A DNA stretch of 64,000 bases. Source: Gammaproteobacteria bacterium. GTDB taxonomy: Bacteria; Pseudomonadota; Gammaproteobacteria; Pseudomonadales; Porticoccaceae. The stretch covers positions 1 through 64,000 of the forward strand of contig JAGPUW010000006.1 of the NCBI GenBank assembly GCA_018069465.1, given 5' to 3'. The first letter of the stretch is position 1; each line of letters begins with the position of its first letter. Below are positions 15,996 through 24,213 of the stretch, piece by piece. The translations under genes and the position numbers were made by a program. The notes beneath the pieces are model-generated. The model was given only the letters and a program-made list of their open reading frames with translations, did no database searches and was not told the origin of the DNA.

Positions 15996-16979
15996 GTGAT
16001 CCCTCTATCTGTACTCGACCTTTCACCGATAATCGAAGGCGGCAATGCCAGTGATTCACTGCGCAATAGTCGCGATTTAGCACAGCATGCGGAGCGCTGG
16101 GGCTACCAGCGCTACTGGCTTGCAGAGCACCATGGCATGAAAGGCATAGCCAGTGCGGCGACCTCTGTGGTGATCGGCCATGTGGCTGCGGGGACATCGA
16201 CCATCAGGGTGGGTGCCGGTGGCATTATGCTGCCCAACCACGCGCCATTAGTGATCGCCGAGCAGTTCGGTACCTTAGAGGCTTTATTCCCCGGGCGCAT
16301 TGACCTGGCTGTGGGGCGGGCGCCGGGTACTGATCCGATGACGGCACGGGCGCTGCGTTGTAATCTCACTGCCAGCGTCGACCAGTTCCCTCAGGATGTG
16401 CTCGAATTAATGGGCTATTTCAAAGCGGCGCCACCGGGGCAGCAAGTGCGTGCCGTGCCGGGGGAGGGCCTGGCGGTGCCGACCTGGATATTGGGCTCCA
16501 GTTTGTTTGGCGCGCAATTGGCCGCTCATCTCGGCTTGCCCTATGCGTTTGCCTCGCATTTTGCACCGGCGCAGATGATGGATGCGATTAAAGTTTATCG
16601 GGAGCAATTCAAGCCCTCTGAGGTTTTGGCTGAGCCCTATGTGATGCTCGGTTTTAATGTGTTTGCCGCCGATGATGAGGGCGATGCGACTTTATTGGCC
16701 AGCTCCTGGCAGCAGGCCATCGTCAATTTGCTCAGTGGTCAGCCGGGTAAGCTTCCGCCCCCTGTCGCCGGGTATTTTGAGGGGCTGAGTGCGAGTCAGC
16801 GCGTGATGGTGCAGAGTATGCTCAGTTGCACTGCCATCGGTAATCCGGGGCAGGTGGGCGAACAGGTTAAGGATTTTATTAAAAGAACCGCTGCGGATGA
16901 GTTGATTATTACTTGCCAGAGCTACGACCACTCTGCGCGTTTGCGCTCCTACGAAATTGTGGCCGATGTACTGGCGTGA
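15996..16979 (+). CDS. LLM-class monooxygenase, YhbW/MsnO8-like
   Basis: The 327-residue protein begins [12 protein letters not shown] and has [49 protein letters not shown] and [15 protein letters not shown]. These are diagnostic for the group often annotated alkanal-monooxygenase-like (E. coli YhbW). It should bind FMN in a TIM barrel; substrate unknown. The start is a GTG without a strong Shine-Dalgarno, but the N-terminus matches the family exactly. The next gene downstream (90 bp) is a Baeyer-Villiger-type monooxygenase, so two oxygenases are adjacent. Confidence 0.87.
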   Translation: MIPLSVLDLSPIIEGGNASDSLRNSRDLAQHAERWGYQRYWLAEHHGMKGIASAATSVVIGHVAAGTSTIRVGAGGIMLPNHAPLVIAEQFGTLEALFPGRIDLAVGRAPGTDPMTARALRCNLTASVDQFPQDVLELMGYFKAAPPGQQVRAVPGEGLAVPTWILGSSLFGAQLAAHLGLPYAFASHFAPAQMMDAIKVYREQFKPSEVLAEPYVMLGFNVFAADDEGDATLLASSWQQAIVNLLSGQPGKLPPPVAGYFEGLSASQRVMVQSMLSCTAIGNPGQVGEQVKDFIKRTAADELIITCQSYDHSARLRSYEIVADVLA

Positions 16980-17067
16980 GCTAGCAGGGCGACATTTCGG
17001 TATGTTAATAAACGTTAATAAATATTCATTGATGACAAGTCTTCTTAAAATCTACTGAGGTGAAAAA

Positions 17068-18705
17068 GTGAATAATAATAATCAGCAAACATTTGACGCG
17101 ATCATTATAGGTGCGGGCATTGCCGGTATGTACCAGCTGCTCAAATTGCGAGAACTTGGGTTTTCTGTGAAAGTTTATGAGACGGCTGGTGATGTGGGGG
17201 GTACCTGGTACTGGAATCGCTACCCCGGTTGTCGTTTTGATTCAGAAAGTTATTCCTACGGTTATTCCTTTTCCAAAGAGCTGCTTCAAGAGTGGGACTG
17301 GAGCGAGCACTTTTCGCCGCAACCCGAAACCCTGCGCTACCTTAACCGGGTGGCCGATAAATTTGATTTGCGCAAAGATATTCAATTCGACAGTCGCGTC
17401 AAAAAGGCCACGTATAAGGAAGCAGACACACAGTGGGAAGTCGAGCTGGAGGATGGCAGCAGCGCCCGGGCACAGTTTTTAATTTCGGCCACCGGTCCAT
17501 TGTCAGCTCCGCAAATGCCCAATATAGAAGGCACGGATAGTTATCAGGGTGAGTCCTTCCACACCGCTCGCTGGCCCCGCGACCCCGATGGTTTTGGGGG
17601 CAGTAAAGCCATCGACTTCAAAGGCAAGCGTGTCGGGGTGATTGGCACCGGGGCCAGTGGCGTGCAGGTGATTCAGGAAATTGCTAAAACGGCCGATGAG
17701 TTATTTGTCTTTCAGCGTCACCCCAACTGGTGCGCGCCCTTAAAAAATGGCCCCGTTAGCGCCGAAGAACAAGCGCAAATAAAAGCCAGCTATCCCGAAA
17801 TTTTAAAGCGCTGTAGCGAAACCTTTGGCAGTTTCCTGCACAGCCCCGACCCGCGTAAGGCCGTTGAAACATCGGCGGAAGACAGGGAGGCCCTGTTTGA
17901 AAAACTTTATGGCGAACGGGGTTTTGGTATCGCGCTGGCAAACTTCAGAGACATTATGGTCGACCCCAAAGCCAACGTCATGGTGAGTGAGTATATTGAG
18001 AAAAAAATTCGCCAGCGGGTTAATGATCCCCTTATCGCCGATAAATTAGTGCCGACGAATCACGGCTTTGGCACGCGGCGCGTACCCCTTGAAACCCATT
18101 ACTACGAAGTTTATAACCAGGCTAACGTGACGCTGGTTGATCTTAGTGAAACACCTATAGAGCGAGTCACCCCAAAAGGTGTGCAAACCACAGGGCAGGA
18201 GTACGAACTGGATATGCTGATTTACGCCACCGGTTTTGACCCGGTCACCGGCGCTTTAAATCGCATTGATATTAGTGGTCTCGGCGGGCAAAAGCTGAAA
18301 CGCAAATGGGCTGATGGGCCACAAACTTACCTCGGTATGCAGGCTCAGGGTTTCCCTAACTTACTGACTTTAGTCGGTCCCCATAACGGCGCAACCCTGT
18401 GCAATATCCCGCGCTGCATTGAGCAAAATGTCGAGTGGGTGAGTGACCTGCTGGACTATATGCGCAATAAGGAGCTGAGCTACATCGAGCCCACTCAACA
18501 AGCAGAAAATGACTGGACAGAGCATGTCGCTGAAACCGCAGCGCGCACTCTTTTCCCCACGGCCGACTCCTGGTTTATGGGCGTTAACACCAATAACCCT
18601 GAGCGCAAACCGAGCTTTATGCTCTACGCTGGCGGCGTGCCCCGTTACAAAGCAAAGTGTGATGAGGTGGCAGAAAAAGCTTATGAAGGCTTTGTGCTGA
18701 AATAG
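17068..18705 (+). CDS. flavin-containing Baeyer-Villiger-type monooxygenase
   Basis: The 545-residue FAD/NADPH enzyme has an N-terminal FAD Rossmann GAGIAGMYQLLKL, GGTWYWNRYPGCRFDSES, the BVMO fingerprint region GESFHTARWPRD near residue 160, NADPH-binding GVIGTGASGVQVIQEIA, and IYATGFDPVTGAL. This matches cyclohexanone/steroid-type BVMOs, which insert oxygen next to a ketone to give an ester or lactone. The start is GTG with GAGG 7-8 nt upstream. The adjacent SDRs could form the ketone from an alcohol and the CoA-transferase could activate the product acid; the order of steps is inference. The actual ketone is unknown. Confidence 0.9.
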   Translation: MNNNNQQTFDAIIIGAGIAGMYQLLKLRELGFSVKVYETAGDVGGTWYWNRYPGCRFDSESYSYGYSFSKELLQEWDWSEHFSPQPETLRYLNRVADKFDLRKDIQFDSRVKKATYKEADTQWEVELEDGSSARAQFLISATGPLSAPQMPNIEGTDSYQGESFHTARWPRDPDGFGGSKAIDFKGKRVGVIGTGASGVQVIQEIAKTADELFVFQRHPNWCAPLKNGPVSAEEQAQIKASYPEILKRCSETFGSFLHSPDPRKAVETSAEDREALFEKLYGERGFGIALANFRDIMVDPKANVMVSEYIEKKIRQRVNDPLIADKLVPTNHGFGTRRVPLETHYYEVYNQANVTLVDLSETPIERVTPKGVQTTGQEYELDMLIYATGFDPVTGALNRIDISGLGGQKLKRKWADGPQTYLGMQAQGFPNLLTLVGPHNGATLCNIPRCIEQNVEWVSDLLDYMRNKELSYIEPTQQAENDWTEHVAETAARTLFPTADSWFMGVNTNNPERKPSFMLYAGGVPRYKAKCDEVAEKAYEGFVLK

Positions 18706-18775
18706 GGCTAATACGAATCTGCGTGGCATGATAATTTCAACTTTGGATTTAAGCGCTAATGAGTGAGGTAGATGT

Positions 18776-19660
18776 TTGACAATATCTGATATGAACCCCG
18801 AGGCCGTAGAAAGCTGGGGCATGAGTAATGAGGAGATTGCCGCCTATCCCACGGTTTATCGCGACGACTTGCTGGCGGGCAAGGTAGTGTTAATTGCTGG
18901 CGGTGATGCGGGGCTCGGTCGCGCTACGGCTTATCTGTGTGCGCGTCTCGGTGGCGAGGTGATGATTTGTGGCCCGCTGCAAACTGAGCTAGATGCTACG
19001 GTGCAAGGGGTCAAACAGCATCTGGGCCGGGATATTCAGGCACAGGCAATGCGCATTCATCAACCCGAGGCAGTGGATGCCTTGTTGGCCCGGGTGTGGC
19101 AACAATTTGGCAAGCTCGACATTCTGGTCAATAGCGGGGGTGGTGGGCAAACGCCCGGCGATGCCATCGACTTTTCTGTCGAGCAATGGACGGATGTGGT
19201 CGAAAGCAAGCTCAACGGCTGCTGGTACATGATGCAAAAAGCCGCGCAGCGCTGGCGAGAGGATGAGCAAGCGGGCAGCATCGTTAATCTAGTGGCGGAT
19301 ATCTGGCGAGGGATGCCGGGTCTGGCCCACAGCTGTGCGGCGGATGCCGGTCTGGTGTTTGCCGGTAACAGTTTGGCCGTCGAGTGGGCACCCTATAATA
19401 TTCGCGTGAATTGCGTGTCCCACGGTACCATCGCCCGTTCAGATATAAGCCCTACTGGCCCCGACAACTCTGCCGAATTAACGCGCGCCAACCCGATGCT
19501 CAGCTGTGGCGATGTGATGGATATTGCCGAGGCGGTGGTTTATCTGGCCGCGCCCTCGGGGAAATTTATTACCGGTGAATGTTTGACCGTTGACGGTGGA
19601 CAGAAGCTCTGGGGTGAGGTGTGGCCCAACGGCAAACCCGATTATTTCGCCACACCCTGA
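18776..19660 (+). CDS. SDR-family protein lacking the catalytic Tyr/Lys
   Basis: This 294-residue Rossmann protein keeps an SDR fold: AGGDAGLGRATAYLCARLGG for cofactor, LVNSGGGG in place of NNAG, LAVEWAPYNIRVNCVSHG, and FITGECLTVDGGQ. Where YxxxK should be, it reads HSCAADAG, so the Tyr position is Ser and the Lys position is Asp. Peroxisomal 2,4-dienoyl-CoA-reductase-type SDRs also lack the Tyr but keep Lys. It may be catalytically altered or a partner of its paralogue, which starts 51 bp downstream. The frame opens at TTG 18776, 7 nt after a GAGG; ATG 18791 is the alternative start. Confidence 0.8.
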   Translation: MTISDMNPEAVESWGMSNEEIAAYPTVYRDDLLAGKVVLIAGGDAGLGRATAYLCARLGGEVMICGPLQTELDATVQGVKQHLGRDIQAQAMRIHQPEAVDALLARVWQQFGKLDILVNSGGGGQTPGDAIDFSVEQWTDVVESKLNGCWYMMQKAAQRWREDEQAGSIVNLVADIWRGMPGLAHSCAADAGLVFAGNSLAVEWAPYNIRVNCVSHGTIARSDISPTGPDNSAELTRANPMLSCGDVMDIAEAVVYLAAPSGKFITGECLTVDGGQKLWGEVWPNGKPDYFATP

Positions 19661-19711
19661 GGTGTTTAGCGTGGAAAGAAATTCAGCAATGTATAGCGTA
19701 GCGGAGGCAAG

Positions 19712-20593
19712 GTGAGCGAGGGAAATAAACTGTTCGGCCTGGACGATATCGAGTTAATCGATCAGCCCACGGTCTACGACAAAGATTTGTTCAAGGGTAA
19801 AACGGTACTGATCTCCGGTGGTGGTACGGGCATTGGCCGCGGGATAGCGGTGCTCTACGCCCGCCTTGGAGCCAGCGTGGTGATTTGTGGTCGTCGGGCT
19901 GAAGCGCTTGAGCAAACGGCGGATTTAATTCGCGACAATTTGGGTATTGAAATACGCAGCCACGCCATGACCATTCGCGATCCACAACAGGTGGCTAGCC
20001 TGTTTGATCAAGTTTGGGACGAGTTCGGCAGGCTCGATGTGCTAATTAATAACGCCGGTGGTCAGTTTGGCCAGGACCCCATCGACTACTCTGTTAAAGG
20101 CTGGAATGCCGTTGTCGACACTAATTTAAACGGTACCTGGTACATGATGCAAACGGCTGCAAGGCGTTGGCGCGATGCCGGGCAAGCGGGCAATATTATT
20201 AATATTGTGGTGAATATTCATCGGGGCACCTTACAGGCGACCCACTCCGCAGCGGCACGTGCGGGGGTGGTGTATGTCAGCAAAAGTGTGGCTGTTGAGT
20301 GGGCACCGCTAAATATTCGAGTCAATTGCATATCACCCGGCGCCATTGCTTCCAATGGCCTGCGCAATTATCCCCGTGAAGCAGCTGAAAAATTTAAGTA
20401 CGCCAACCCGATGCGTCTGGCGGGAAATGTTTGGGATATTGCCGAGGCCTGTGTCTATCTAGGTTCTGGCGCTGGTGATTTCATTACCGGTGAAGTGTTG
20501 TCGGTAGATGGTGGTTATCAAATGCTCGGAGAAATTTGGGCTCAGGGTGAGCCGGACTATTTTAGACAGGGGCGAGGTGCAAGCGTAAAATAA
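19712..20593 (+). CDS. SDR-family protein, paralogue with Ser/Arg at the active site
   Basis: A 293-residue SDR with a good cofactor motif (SGGGTGIGRGIAVLYARLGA), intact NNAGGQFGQDPID, and LAVEWAP-like SVAVEWAPLNIRVNCISPGAI. The catalytic tetrad is again changed: HSAAARAG puts Ser at the Tyr site and Arg at the Lys site. The layout resembles 2,4-dienoyl-CoA reductases, which use other residues. It shares an unusual N-terminal extension (QPTVYDKDLFKGK, compare YPTVYRDDLLAGK) and C-terminal motif (G-x-P-DYF) with the preceding gene, so the two arose by tandem duplication. Start GTG 19712. Confidence 0.83.
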   Translation: MSEGNKLFGLDDIELIDQPTVYDKDLFKGKTVLISGGGTGIGRGIAVLYARLGASVVICGRRAEALEQTADLIRDNLGIEIRSHAMTIRDPQQVASLFDQVWDEFGRLDVLINNAGGQFGQDPIDYSVKGWNAVVDTNLNGTWYMMQTAARRWRDAGQAGNIINIVVNIHRGTLQATHSAAARAGVVYVSKSVAVEWAPLNIRVNCISPGAIASNGLRNYPREAAEKFKYANPMRLAGNVWDIAEACVYLGSGAGDFITGEVLSVDGGYQMLGEIWAQGEPDYFRQGRGASVK

Positions 20594-20658
20594 AAATCAT
20601 TGTTACACCGGTCAACAAGCTCGTATAAAAATAAATAACTCAATCGAGGATAAGCGAC

Positions 20659-21882
20659 ATGACTGTAAAACACATACTGAAAAACTGTACCGTTCTGGAT
20701 TTTACCCACGCGCTGGCGGGGCCAACGACGACTCGTTTAATGGCTGAAATGGGCGCCGATATTATCAAGGTGGAGCTGGCACCCTACGGCGATATGACGC
20801 GCACCATGCCCTATATAGACAATGGGCGCAGTGCTTATTTCGTGCAGCAAAACCGTGGCAAAAAAAGTTTATGTCTCGATATTCGCGAGCCAGAATCTGT
20901 CGACATACTCAAAAAGTTAATTGCTCAAACTGATGTGCTGATTGAAAATTTCACCCCCGGTGTGATCGCCGATATGGGTCTGGGCTGGGAAGTCGCGAAG
21001 GAAATTAAGCCCGATCTTATTTACTGTTCGATTTCCGCCTTCGGGCAAACGGGGCCTCTAGCACACTTGCCGGGTTTTGATTATATGGGGCAGGCCTATT
21101 CGGGGGTGACCAGTTTAATTGGCGAGCCAGACGATGCGCCAATGATGCCGATGATTTCTATGGGTGACGTTAATACCGGCGTGCATGCCCTGGCGGCGAT
21201 TAATGGCGCACTGTTTTACCGGTCCGAAGGCGGCGGTGGGCAGTATATCGATTGCTCCCTGCTCGACAGTTATTTCCACTGCCACGATTTTAATGTTCAG
21301 CTCTACAGCAACACCAACGGTGAGTCGCAGCCGACGCGCAATGGTCGTCACCACGCTGCGGTAGCGCCGGACGGTATTTTCAAAGGGCGGGATTCCTACA
21401 TGTTTGTCATCGCCCTGTCGCCGAAACACTGGGCTGCCCTCTGCGAGGTGATGGGCCGCAGTGATTTGATTGACGATAAACGCTATGGCAGCTTTTCTGA
21501 TCGGGCAGCCCACCTCGACGAAATTATTGAGCTTATCGAGAGCTGGATAGTTTCTATGCCCAGCGATGATGCGGCGCGGGAAGCACTGGAGGCCGCACAC
21601 GTGCCAGTGGCGCCGGTGTTAACTCCCGCCGAAGCGCTGAACCATCCCCACTTGATTGAGCGCGGTACTGTGCGCACCGTGTCGGATCGTGGTTTGGGGG
21701 AGTTTCAAATACCCGGCATGCCGCTGCGTTTTTCGGAGTTTCCCGACACCCTGACGCTGGAAGCGCCTTATCTTGGCGAGCACAACGAAAGTGTATTGCG
21801 CGAGCGCCTGTCAATGAGTGCCGAGGAGGTTGCTCGACTGACGCAAAGCAAAGTGCTGCGGGCAGAGGCGATACCGGCTTGA
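20659..21882 (+). CDS. family III CoA-transferase (CaiB/BaiF)
   Basis: The 407-residue protein is closely similar to the 9.5 kb gene: LDFTHALAGPTTTRLMAEMGADIIKVELAPYGD, VQQNRGKKSLCLD, VLIENFTPGVIADMGLGWE, SISAFGQTGPL and HPHLIERGTVRTV. It transfers CoA to, or isomerises, an unknown acid. It ends a plus-strand run of LLM, BVMO and two SDRs, a sensible set for oxidising a cyclic alcohol or ketone and activating the acid released. A separate ribosome binding site (GAGG) precedes the ATG. It converges with the aldolase gene over a 20-bp gap that holds a hairpin. Confidence 0.88.
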   Translation: MTVKHILKNCTVLDFTHALAGPTTTRLMAEMGADIIKVELAPYGDMTRTMPYIDNGRSAYFVQQNRGKKSLCLDIREPESVDILKKLIAQTDVLIENFTPGVIADMGLGWEVAKEIKPDLIYCSISAFGQTGPLAHLPGFDYMGQAYSGVTSLIGEPDDAPMMPMISMGDVNTGVHALAAINGALFYRSEGGGGQYIDCSLLDSYFHCHDFNVQLYSNTNGESQPTRNGRHHAAVAPDGIFKGRDSYMFVIALSPKHWAALCEVMGRSDLIDDKRYGSFSDRAAHLDEIIELIESWIVSMPSDDAAREALEAAHVPVAPVLTPAEALNHPHLIERGTVRTVSDRGLGEFQIPGMPLRFSEFPDTLTLEAPYLGEHNESVLRERLSMSAEEVARLTQSKVLRAEAIPA

Positions 21883-21889
21883 GACGAAT

Positions 21890-21920
21890 GCTTAGCTTGT
21901 TATCATTCCTTAAGCTGAGC
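21890..21920. terminator. hairpin between convergent CoA-transferase and aldolase genes
   Basis: GCTTAGCTT (21890-21898) pairs with AAGCTGAGC (21912-21920), nine pairs including one G-T wobble. It straddles the aldolase stop codon. No U tract follows, so its termination strength is uncertain. Confidence 0.35.
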
Positions 21921-22649
21921 GAGCATATCGCGGGCACCCTGTCCTAAAAACAGGGTATCGGTGCCCGCCGTTATTAGCGTAAAACCTTTATCAATATAAG
22001 GTTTGACCGTCTCGGCAGAAGTGCCGAAGACACCGAGTTTAAGGCCGTTAGCAGTACAGGCCAGCTCTATGCGTTCAACCGCTGTAAGCACTTGCGGGTC
22101 TGTGAGCTGACCCGTTTTCCCGAGGCTGGCCGAAAGATCATAGGGGCCGATAAAGACCGGATCGACCCCGGCTGTTGCCGCGATGGCCTCGATATTGTCC
22201 ACCGCCAAAGCGTGTTCCGCCTGCACCACGACCAGCACTTTGTCGTTGGCCTGCTCAATATATTCTGAAAATGAAAAACCATAGCCCTGGGCGCGTGATA
22301 TGCCGACACCGCGCTGCCCCTGGGGTGGATACTTGGCGTAATTGACCGCCAGTGCAGCCTGCTCAGCGGTGTTGATTTGGGGCACGATAATGCCAGCAGC
22401 TCCACTGTCGAGGGCTTTTTTAATGGCGATCTCGTCGAGGCTGTGAACCCTGACCAGGCAGGGCAGGGGCGATGCTGCCTGGATTAAGTTTTGCATGTCA
22501 GCATCACTCAGCGGCGCGTGTTCGCCATCGATAAACAGCCAGTCAAAACCGGCTGCGGCCATTATCTCCGCCACCTGGTGTGCGGCAATAGAAACCAGGC
22601 TGCCCACTAAAAGCTCGCCTTCGTTTAAACGTTGTTTAAAGTTTTTCAT
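21903..22649 (-). CDS. HpcH/HpaI-type class II aldolase
   Basis: The 248-residue TIM-barrel aldolase has FDWLFIDGEHAPLS near residue 36, LVRVHSLDEIAIKKALDSGAAGIIVPQI, VVVQAEHALAVDNI and the metal-site loop FIGPYDLSASLG. Members split 4-hydroxy-2-oxo acids to pyruvate and an aldehyde, or act on malyl-CoA-like or 2-keto-3-deoxy sugar acids. Its metal-binding Glu and Asp are present. It is 50 bp downstream of a thioesterase gene on the same strand, suggesting an operon of two enzymes handling CoA-derived acids. The exact substrate is not predictable. Confidence 0.88.
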   Translation of the reverse strand: MKNFKQRLNEGELLVGSLVSIAAHQVAEIMAAAGFDWLFIDGEHAPLSDADMQNLIQAASPLPCLVRVHSLDEIAIKKALDSGAAGIIVPQINTAEQAALAVNYAKYPPQGQRGVGISRAQGYGFSFSEYIEQANDKVLVVVQAEHALAVDNIEAIAATAGVDPVFIGPYDLSASLGKTGQLTDPQVLTAVERIELACTANGLKLGVFGTSAETVKPYIDKGFTLITAGTDTLFLGQGARDMLAQLKE

Positions 22650-22699
22650 GCTGATATCCGTAGGCCATTTGATTGAGCAGGGCGATTGACTTAAGGGGC

Positions 22700-23611
22700 T
22701 TAAAAATGAATAAAGTGAGGTTCCGCCAGTGTGCGCAATTCCTCGGGCATGGGCACTGATTTGCGCGCCTCAAAATCAAACAGGGTGCCGGTCGTTTCAA
22801 CCGTGGCCACGGTTTGCCCCGTTGCGGCGTTGAAAAACCAGTGGAAGAAGTGCTGGGTTTTACCACGCATTTCCCGCAAACCACTTTTGGTGATCAGGGC
22901 ATCGCCAGCTCTAAAGCTGTGATGAAACTCAATATTGTATTCCAGCGCTGCGCTGCCCAGCCCGTGTTGTTGTCGGTAGCGAGGTGTTAGCCCGTAGTGT
23001 CGCTGTAAGTGCGTGACCGCATCGGAGCAGCGCGACATAAAAAACCGTGGGTGGAGATAACCCCGAGCATCGCATTCCCAGGGCTCGATAGTACCGCGAG
23101 CGGTGTCAAACAGGCCGTAGTGTTCGGCGCTGGTAAGATCTCGCTGTGCAGGTTGGGGCAAAACTTGTTTGGCGCGCAAGTCCTCGGGTGGTTCGATGGT
23201 CATCGCCTGCGCTGCGCAATGTGCGCTTGCGGGGAAGGCGGCTGGCAACCCGGTATCGAGATCGATCAATTGCACATCGATAATAAAGCGAGCGGCGATA
23301 GACTCTCTATCATTGGGCAGGGCATCGAGATTGTGCATTTCACTGAAGATACTCAGCGTGTTTTCGCCAATGGATAAAATGCCACTATTTACCGTATAGC
23401 TATCCCCATTGTGCATCTCCCGCATAAACAGCACCCGCTCAGCCCGATGAATAAGCGCCAGGTTTGGCTGGGTAGACAAGCCGAGCATGACCTGCAGCTG
23501 GCCGCTGGCTTCTGCCGAGCGGGCCAGGTAATACTGAACATTCATGTGTTCCATGACGTCGCATTCCCAGGCTTTGACGTTAGCTCTTACCGTTGGCGTC
23601 ATGCTGCCCAT
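22700..23611 (-). CDS. double-hotdog acyl-CoA thioesterase-like protein
   Basis: The 303-residue protein contains two 4-hydroxybenzoyl-CoA-thioesterase-like hotdog domains. The first starts VKAWECDVMEHMNVQYYLARSAEA (residues 11-34) and the second IEPWECDARGYLHPRFFMSRCSDA (about 170-195). In hotdog thioesterases the DxxxHMNxxxY stretch carries the catalytic Asp. Here both halves keep an acidic residue (ECD), but the second reads LHPRFF instead of HMNxxY and may be structural. It probably hydrolyses an acyl-CoA or lost activity in one half. It pairs with the aldolase downstream and diverges from a GNAT gene. Confidence 0.8.
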   Translation of the reverse strand: MGSMTPTVRANVKAWECDVMEHMNVQYYLARSAEASGQLQVMLGLSTQPNLALIHRAERVLFMREMHNGDSYTVNSGILSIGENTLSIFSEMHNLDALPNDRESIAARFIIDVQLIDLDTGLPAAFPASAHCAAQAMTIEPPEDLRAKQVLPQPAQRDLTSAEHYGLFDTARGTIEPWECDARGYLHPRFFMSRCSDAVTHLQRHYGLTPRYRQQHGLGSAALEYNIEFHHSFRAGDALITKSGLREMRGKTQHFFHWFFNAATGQTVATVETTGTLFDFEARKSVPMPEELRTLAEPHFIHF

Positions 23612-23758
23612 AGCTTTCTCCCTGATGTTGACACACCGCCAATAATACTTGACTCGGTGAGTGAGTATGTTGATGGTTGCTACCCTAGCACACTGCTCAT
23701 TTAGCGCTTATCTACTAGATGTTGTAGCGCGAATGCCCGAATAGAAGAAGGAGTCAAA

Positions 23759-24184
23759 GTGCCAAAGCGAGCGCTAACAAACCAGGAAATAGAGGACTGC
23801 TTTGACGTCATGTCAGAGCTGCGTAGCCACCTAAAAAGAGAGTGTTTTTTGTCTACCGTCAGGGCAATGGAAGCTCAGGGTTATCAACTCGCCTACATTG
23901 ATAATGGCGAAACAGTGGTGGCTGTCGCGGGTTATCGCATTAACACTAATCTGTTTATGGGCAAGCACCTTTATGTCGACGATCTGGTGACAGCAGAGGA
24001 GGTGCGTTCACAGGGATACGGCGAGCAGCTGCTAAGCTGGTTGCGGTATGAAGGGGAAAGGCAAGGCTGCAAGGTCTTCCATCTTGACTCTGGCACCCAC
24101 CGGAGCGAGGCTCACAAATTTTATTTCAGGCAGGGTTTTAAAATTGCCAGTTTTCACTTTAGCCAGCACCTGGGTGATGACTAA
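23759..24184 (+). CDS. GNAT-family acetyltransferase
   Basis: This is a 141-residue GNAT domain: VDDLVTAEEVRSQGYGEQLLSWL carries the RSQGYG acetyl-CoA loop, and EAHKFYFRQGF the C-terminal helix and strand. The substrate is unknown. The start is GTG with AAGGAG 7 nt upstream. Unlike the cassette genes at 12.6-13.7 kb it has chromosome-like base composition and no attC. Its 3' end lies inside a long hairpin shared with the convergent DUF1302 gene. Confidence 0.85.
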   Translation: MPKRALTNQEIEDCFDVMSELRSHLKRECFLSTVRAMEAQGYQLAYIDNGETVVAVAGYRINTNLFMGKHLYVDDLVTAEEVRSQGYGEQLLSWLRYEGERQGCKVFHLDSGTHRSEAHKFYFRQGFKIASFHFSQHLGDD

Positions 24185-24192
24185 AGTGAAAA
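24151..24192. terminator. long symmetric hairpin at a convergent gene end
   Basis: TTTTCACTTTAG (24151-24162) and CTAAAGTGAAAA (24181-24192) are a perfect 12-bp inverted repeat, with an inner CACC-TG-GGTG stem (24167-24176). The A/T-rich outer part gives a U run on both strands, so it can terminate both the GNAT gene and the DUF1302 operon. The left arm lies within the GNAT coding sequence. Confidence 0.6.
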
Positions 24193-24213
24193 CCTGTTTT
24201 GTCAGTGACCCCA

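Noticed and set aside
9535-21882. DddD-type DMSP CoA-transferase/lyase
   Set aside because: Both CoA-transferases are single-domain proteins of just over 400 residues, whereas DddD has two fused CaiB domains of about twice the length.
14478-23611. Steroid degradation cluster
   Set aside because: The BVMO, SDRs and CoA-transferase would fit, but no diagnostic ring-cleavage or ketosteroid dehydrogenase genes are present in the window.
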